A DNA stretch of 51,054 bases from Streptacidiphilus carbonis. GTDB taxonomy: Bacteria > Actinomycetota > Actinomycetes > Streptomycetales > Streptomycetaceae. A program made the translations under genes and the position numbers. The notes under the pieces are model-generated. The model was not told where the DNA came from. It saw only the letters and a program-made list of their open reading frames with translations, and made no database searches. This document shows, in pieces, positions 48,439 through 51,054 of this stretch; the first letter of the stretch is position 1, and each line of letters starts with the position of its first letter. Location of the stretch: positions 3,438 to 54,491 of the forward strand of contig NZ_BBPM01000051.1 of NCBI RefSeq assembly GCF_000787775.1, written 5' to 3'.

Positions 48439-51054
48439 ATGGACAAGCGTTACGAGGTCTTCTGCCTGGCTGACCGGTTCTTCTACGAGCGTCCGGAGTA
48501 CGGGGCCGCCTCTGCGCGGGGCCGGGAGTCGCTGTTCGCTGCCGCGGAGCGCGCGGTGCCGGAGGGGTGGCGTTCGGTGCGGCACCGGGACTGGCTGCAG
48601 CTGCGGCCGGTGGATGCCGAGTCGGCGGCGCAGGGGTGGAAGGTGCATGTCTCGGCCACGCTGGACTCCGCCGAGAAGACCGCCGCCCGGGTGTGGGACT
48701 ACTGCGTCCCGCGCGGGCTGCCGTTCAAGTTCATTCCCAGCGCCCGGCTGCTGCACCTGCGCAACTCGAAGTACGCCCCGCGCGGGTCGAGCGGGAAGTT
48801 CGTCACCGTCTATCCGGGGGACGAGGCACGACTTGAGACCGTGCTGCGGGAGTTGGGTGAGCTGCTGGACGGGGAGCCGGGGCCCTACATCCTCTCCGAC
48901 CTGCGCTGGAACAACGGGCCGCTGTACGTCCGCTACGGCGGGTTCGCGTTGCGGCACTGCTTGGACGCCGCCGGGGAGCTGGTGCCCGCGATCCAGGACC
49001 CGAGCGGGGAGCTGGTGCCCGATCGGCGTGATCCGTCGTTCCGGCTGCCGGAGTGGGTGAAGCTGCCGGCGTTCCTGGAACCGCAGGTGGCCGCCCGCAA
49101 CGCGACCACCACCGAGGAGCTGCCGTACCGGGTCGAGAGTGCGCTGCACTTCTCCAACGGCGGCGGGGTGTACCTGGGCCGGGACCTGCGCAGCGGGGAC
49201 CGGGTGGTGCTCAAGGAGGCCCGCCCGTACGCCGGACTGGCCTCGGACGGAGCGGACGCGCCGACCCGGTTGGAGCGGGAGATGGACGCGTTGGAGCGGC
49301 TCTCCGGACTGGGCGTGGCTCCCGAGGTGCGGGACTGGTTCACCCTGGGCGGGCACCGGTTCCTGGTCATGGACTTCCTGCCGGGACGCACCCTCAACAG
49401 CTGTTTCGCCGAGCGCCACCCGTTGCTCGCCGCCCGTCCCGACCCCGAGGGCCTGGCCGGGTACACCCGGTGGGCGATGCGGGTCTGCGACGGGGTGGAG
49501 CGCGCGGTCGCCGCCGTGCACAGCCGCGGGGTGGTCTTCAACGACCTGCACCTCTTCAATGTGATGGTCGACGGGGACGGGGAGTCCGTCTTCCTGCTGG
49601 ACTTCGAGGCCGCCGCACCGGTCGACCGGGGACAGCGCCAGTCCCTGGCCCACCCGGGTTTCGTCGCACCGGCCGAGCTGCGGGGCTTCGACGTCGACCG
49701 CTACGCGCTCGCATGTCTGCGCCTGGCGCTGTTCCTGCCGCTGACCCAGCTGCTGGCCATGGACCGGGGCAAGGCCGCGCACCTCGCCGAGGTGGCGGCG
49801 AGCGAATTCCCCACCCCTGACGGCTACTTCGACGAGGCCGTGCGGATCATCGACGGGCGGACCATCGACGGCCGGCTCGTCGACGGTCGGGGCAGCAGTA
49901 CGTCCGAGGCTTCAGGACGGGGCCGGCGGCCCGACGCGGGGGCCCGTCCCGCCCCGGTGGTGGACCCGGCCGACTGGCCGCGGAGCCGGGACTCCATGGT
50001 CGCGGCGATCCTCGCCTCGGCCACCCCGGATCGTGACGACCGGCTCTACCCCGGCGACATCGACCAGTTCGGTGAGGGCGGCGGCCTCGGGTTGGCGAAC
50101 GGCGCCGCAGGGGTGCTGTACGCGCTGGCGGAGACCGGTGCGCCCCGGCACGAGGCCGGGGAGGAGTGGCTGCTGCGGCACACCGATCCGGGCCGGATAC
50201 CCGTCGGCACTCCGCTCGGGCTGTACGACGGACTGCTCGGCACCGCGTACGTGCTCGAACGGCTCGGCCACCGCCAACGCGCCCTGGACCTGACCGAACG
50301 CGTGCTGGCCGAGCGGTGGCAGCAGCTCGGCAGCGGGCTGGAGGGCGGCCTGGCCGGGATCGGGCTGGTGCTGGACCACCTCGCCGAGCGCACCGGCGAG
50401 AGCGTGCTGCGCGAGCGGGCCGCGGAGGCCGCCGGGCTGCTCGCCCAGCGGCTCCGGGACGATCCGCCGACCAGGGCGGGTCTGCTCAACGGCGCCACCG
50501 GGCCGGCACTGCTCTTCCTGCGGATGTACGAGCGGCGGGCCGACCCGGCCCTGCTCGACCTGGCGGCTGCGGCGCTCCACCTCGACCTGGCCCGCTGCGT
50601 CAGGAACAGCTACGACGCGCTGGTCGTGGACGAGGGCTTCCGCACCATGCCGTATCTCGGAGCGGGCAGCGCCGGCATCGCCATGGTCCTGGACGACTAT
50701 CTGACGCACCGTCAGGATCCCGGGTTCGAGGCCGCCCGCGCCGCCGCGCTGCCGGCCGCGCACGCCCGCTTCTACGCCCAGTCGGGCCTGTTCGCGGGCC
50801 GGGCCGGGCTGGTGCTGCACCTCGGCCGCACCAGCGCGCCGACGGCGGTCCGTGCCGACCTCGACGCCCAGATCGCCGCGCTCTCCTGGCACGCCATGGA
50901 CTTCCGGGGTCACCTGGCCTTCCCCGGCGACCAGATCATGCGGCTGTCGATGGACCTGGCCACCGGAACGGCCGGTGTCCTGCTCGCCCTGGGCGCGGCG
51001 CTGCACGGCGAACCGGTCGGACTTCCCTTCCTGCCACCACTACCGCCCCCGCCC
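48439..51054 (+). CDS. Class III lanthipeptide synthetase LanKC (RamC-like), 3' end beyond the window
   Basis: Tri-domain enzyme that phosphorylates Ser/Thr, eliminates phosphate and cyclises the precursor peptide. The frame is open for 872 codons to the window end. N-terminal lyase domain (about 1-215) begins MDKRYEVFCLADRFFYERPE. Kinase domain about 225-500: Lys259 (VVLKEARPY), catalytic loop FNDLHLFNVM with Asp369 and Asn374, and DFE in place of DFG (388-390). After a Gly/Arg/Pro linker (about 500-525), the LanC-like cyclase starts near 540 (GLGLANGAAGVLYALAETG) and includes GLLNGATGPALLF. No Cys/His zinc ligands are seen, which makes it class III rather than class IV. GGAGGGG lies 7 nt before the ATG. 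Precursor and ABC transporter genes would be expected to the right. Confidence 0.92.
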   Translation, partial: MDKRYEVFCLADRFFYERPEYGAASARGRESLFAAAERAVPEGWRSVRHRDWLQLRPVDAESAAQGWKVHVSATLDSAEKTAARVWDYCVPRGLPFKFIPSARLLHLRNSKYAPRGSSGKFVTVYPGDEARLETVLRELGELLDGEPGPYILSDLRWNNGPLYVRYGGFALRHCLDAAGELVPAIQDPSGELVPDRRDPSFRLPEWVKLPAFLEPQVAARNATTTEELPYRVESALHFSNGGGVYLGRDLRSGDRVVLKEARPYAGLASDGADAPTRLEREMDALERLSGLGVAPEVRDWFTLGGHRFLVMDFLPGRTLNSCFAERHPLLAARPDPEGLAGYTRWAMRVCDGVERAVAAVHSRGVVFNDLHLFNVMVDGDGESVFLLDFEAAAPVDRGQRQSLAHPGFVAPAELRGFDVDRYALACLRLALFLPLTQLLAMDRGKAAHLAEVAASEFPTPDGYFDEAVRIIDGRTIDGRLVDGRGSSTSEASGRGRRPDAGARPAPVVDPADWPRSRDSMVAAILASATPDRDDRLYPGDIDQFGEGGGLGLANGAAGVLYALAETGAPRHEAGEEWLLRHTDPGRIPVGTPLGLYDGLLGTAYVLERLGHRQRALDLTERVLAERWQQLGSGLEGGLAGIGLVLDHLAERTGESVLRERAAEAAGLLAQRLRDDPPTRAGLLNGATGPALLFLRMYERRADPALLDLAAAALHLDLARCVRNSYDALVVDEGFRTMPYLGAGSAGIAMVLDDYLTHRQDPGFEAARAAALPAAHARFYAQSGLFAGRAGLVLHLGRTSAPTAVRADLDAQIAALSWHAMDFRGHLAFPGDQIMRLSMDLATGTAGVLLALGAALHGEPVGLPFLPPLPPPP

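Noticed and set aside
47411-49060. 549-codon frame spanning the DUF72 gene and the start of LanKC
   Set aside because: Arg/Pro/Ala-rich shadow; the DUF72 and LanKC frames carry all recognisable motifs.
48439-51054. Class IV lanthipeptide synthetase (LanL)
   Set aside because: The cyclase domain shows no Cys/His zinc ligands in the part visible, which fits class III LanKC.

Overview
The window is a high-GC actinomycete chromosome segment, most likely Streptomycetaceae (Streptomyces, Kitasatospora or Streptacidiphilus). Evidence: strong G/C third-position bias, GTG and TTG starts, many apparently leaderless genes (a TANNNT-like hexamer 6-9 nt before the start codon), the actinobacterial dnaK-grpE-dnaJ-hspR operon with HAIR operators, a bacterial proteasome activator, Ser/Thr kinases of actinobacterial type, a DosR-like response regulator and a class III lanthipeptide synthetase.

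Layout. 1-2.7 kb: 3' part of moeA, a potassium channel overlapping it by 4 nt, and a small Cys/His protein on the other strand. 2.8-8.9 kb: a quinone oxidoreductase, a secreted Pro-rich protein, bpa, and two tandem membrane Ser/Thr kinases. 8.9-14.7 kb: an APH-like phosphotransferase and a DosR-like regulator (minus strand), then a divergent bkdABC-type 2-oxo acid dehydrogenase operon. 14.7-19.2 kb: secreted M64 peptidase, MFS transporter, mycothiol-dependent isomerase-like protein, nitrilase-family amidase. 19.2-23.9 kb: a PTS-type dihydroxyacetone kinase (dhaKL with divergent dhaM) and a LysR regulator with a divergent TDT transporter, bracketed by large intergenic hairpin repeats. 23.9-28.4 kb: the hspR heat-shock operon. 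28.5-33.6 kb: a membrane Fe-S oxidoreductase, a Yip1-like protein, an AlaX-like editing protein, dcd and a small zinc-binding protein.

33.9-37.5 kb is an accessory insertion. A complete tRNA-Gly(CCC) gene marks the left edge, and a 36-bp copy of its 3' part, followed by the acceptor/CCA end, lies 3.5 kb to the right. Between them are an Mrr-like restriction endonuclease with a TTA codon and a two-gene operon (ribbon-helix-helix-like protein plus an unrecognised 252-aa protein). There is no integrase. The sequence after both att copies is related (hairpin, a conserved 14-mer, two 11-bp tandem repeats), which suggests stacked or successive integrations at this tRNA.

37.8-51.05 kb has an accessory character: an SMI1/KNR4-like protein, an ADP-ribosylglycohydrolase, a HAD-like protein, a soluble Ser/Thr kinase, an LprG-like lipoprotein overlapping a P55-like MFS transporter, a DUF4132 protein translationally coupled to a small protein that ends in Gly-Gly and resembles a ubiquitin/MoaD-type beta-grasp protein, a DUF72 protein, and a LanKC lanthipeptide synthetase still open at the window end. 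The DUF4132/diglycine pair is the best candidate for an undescribed system here; the tRNA-Gly island is second.
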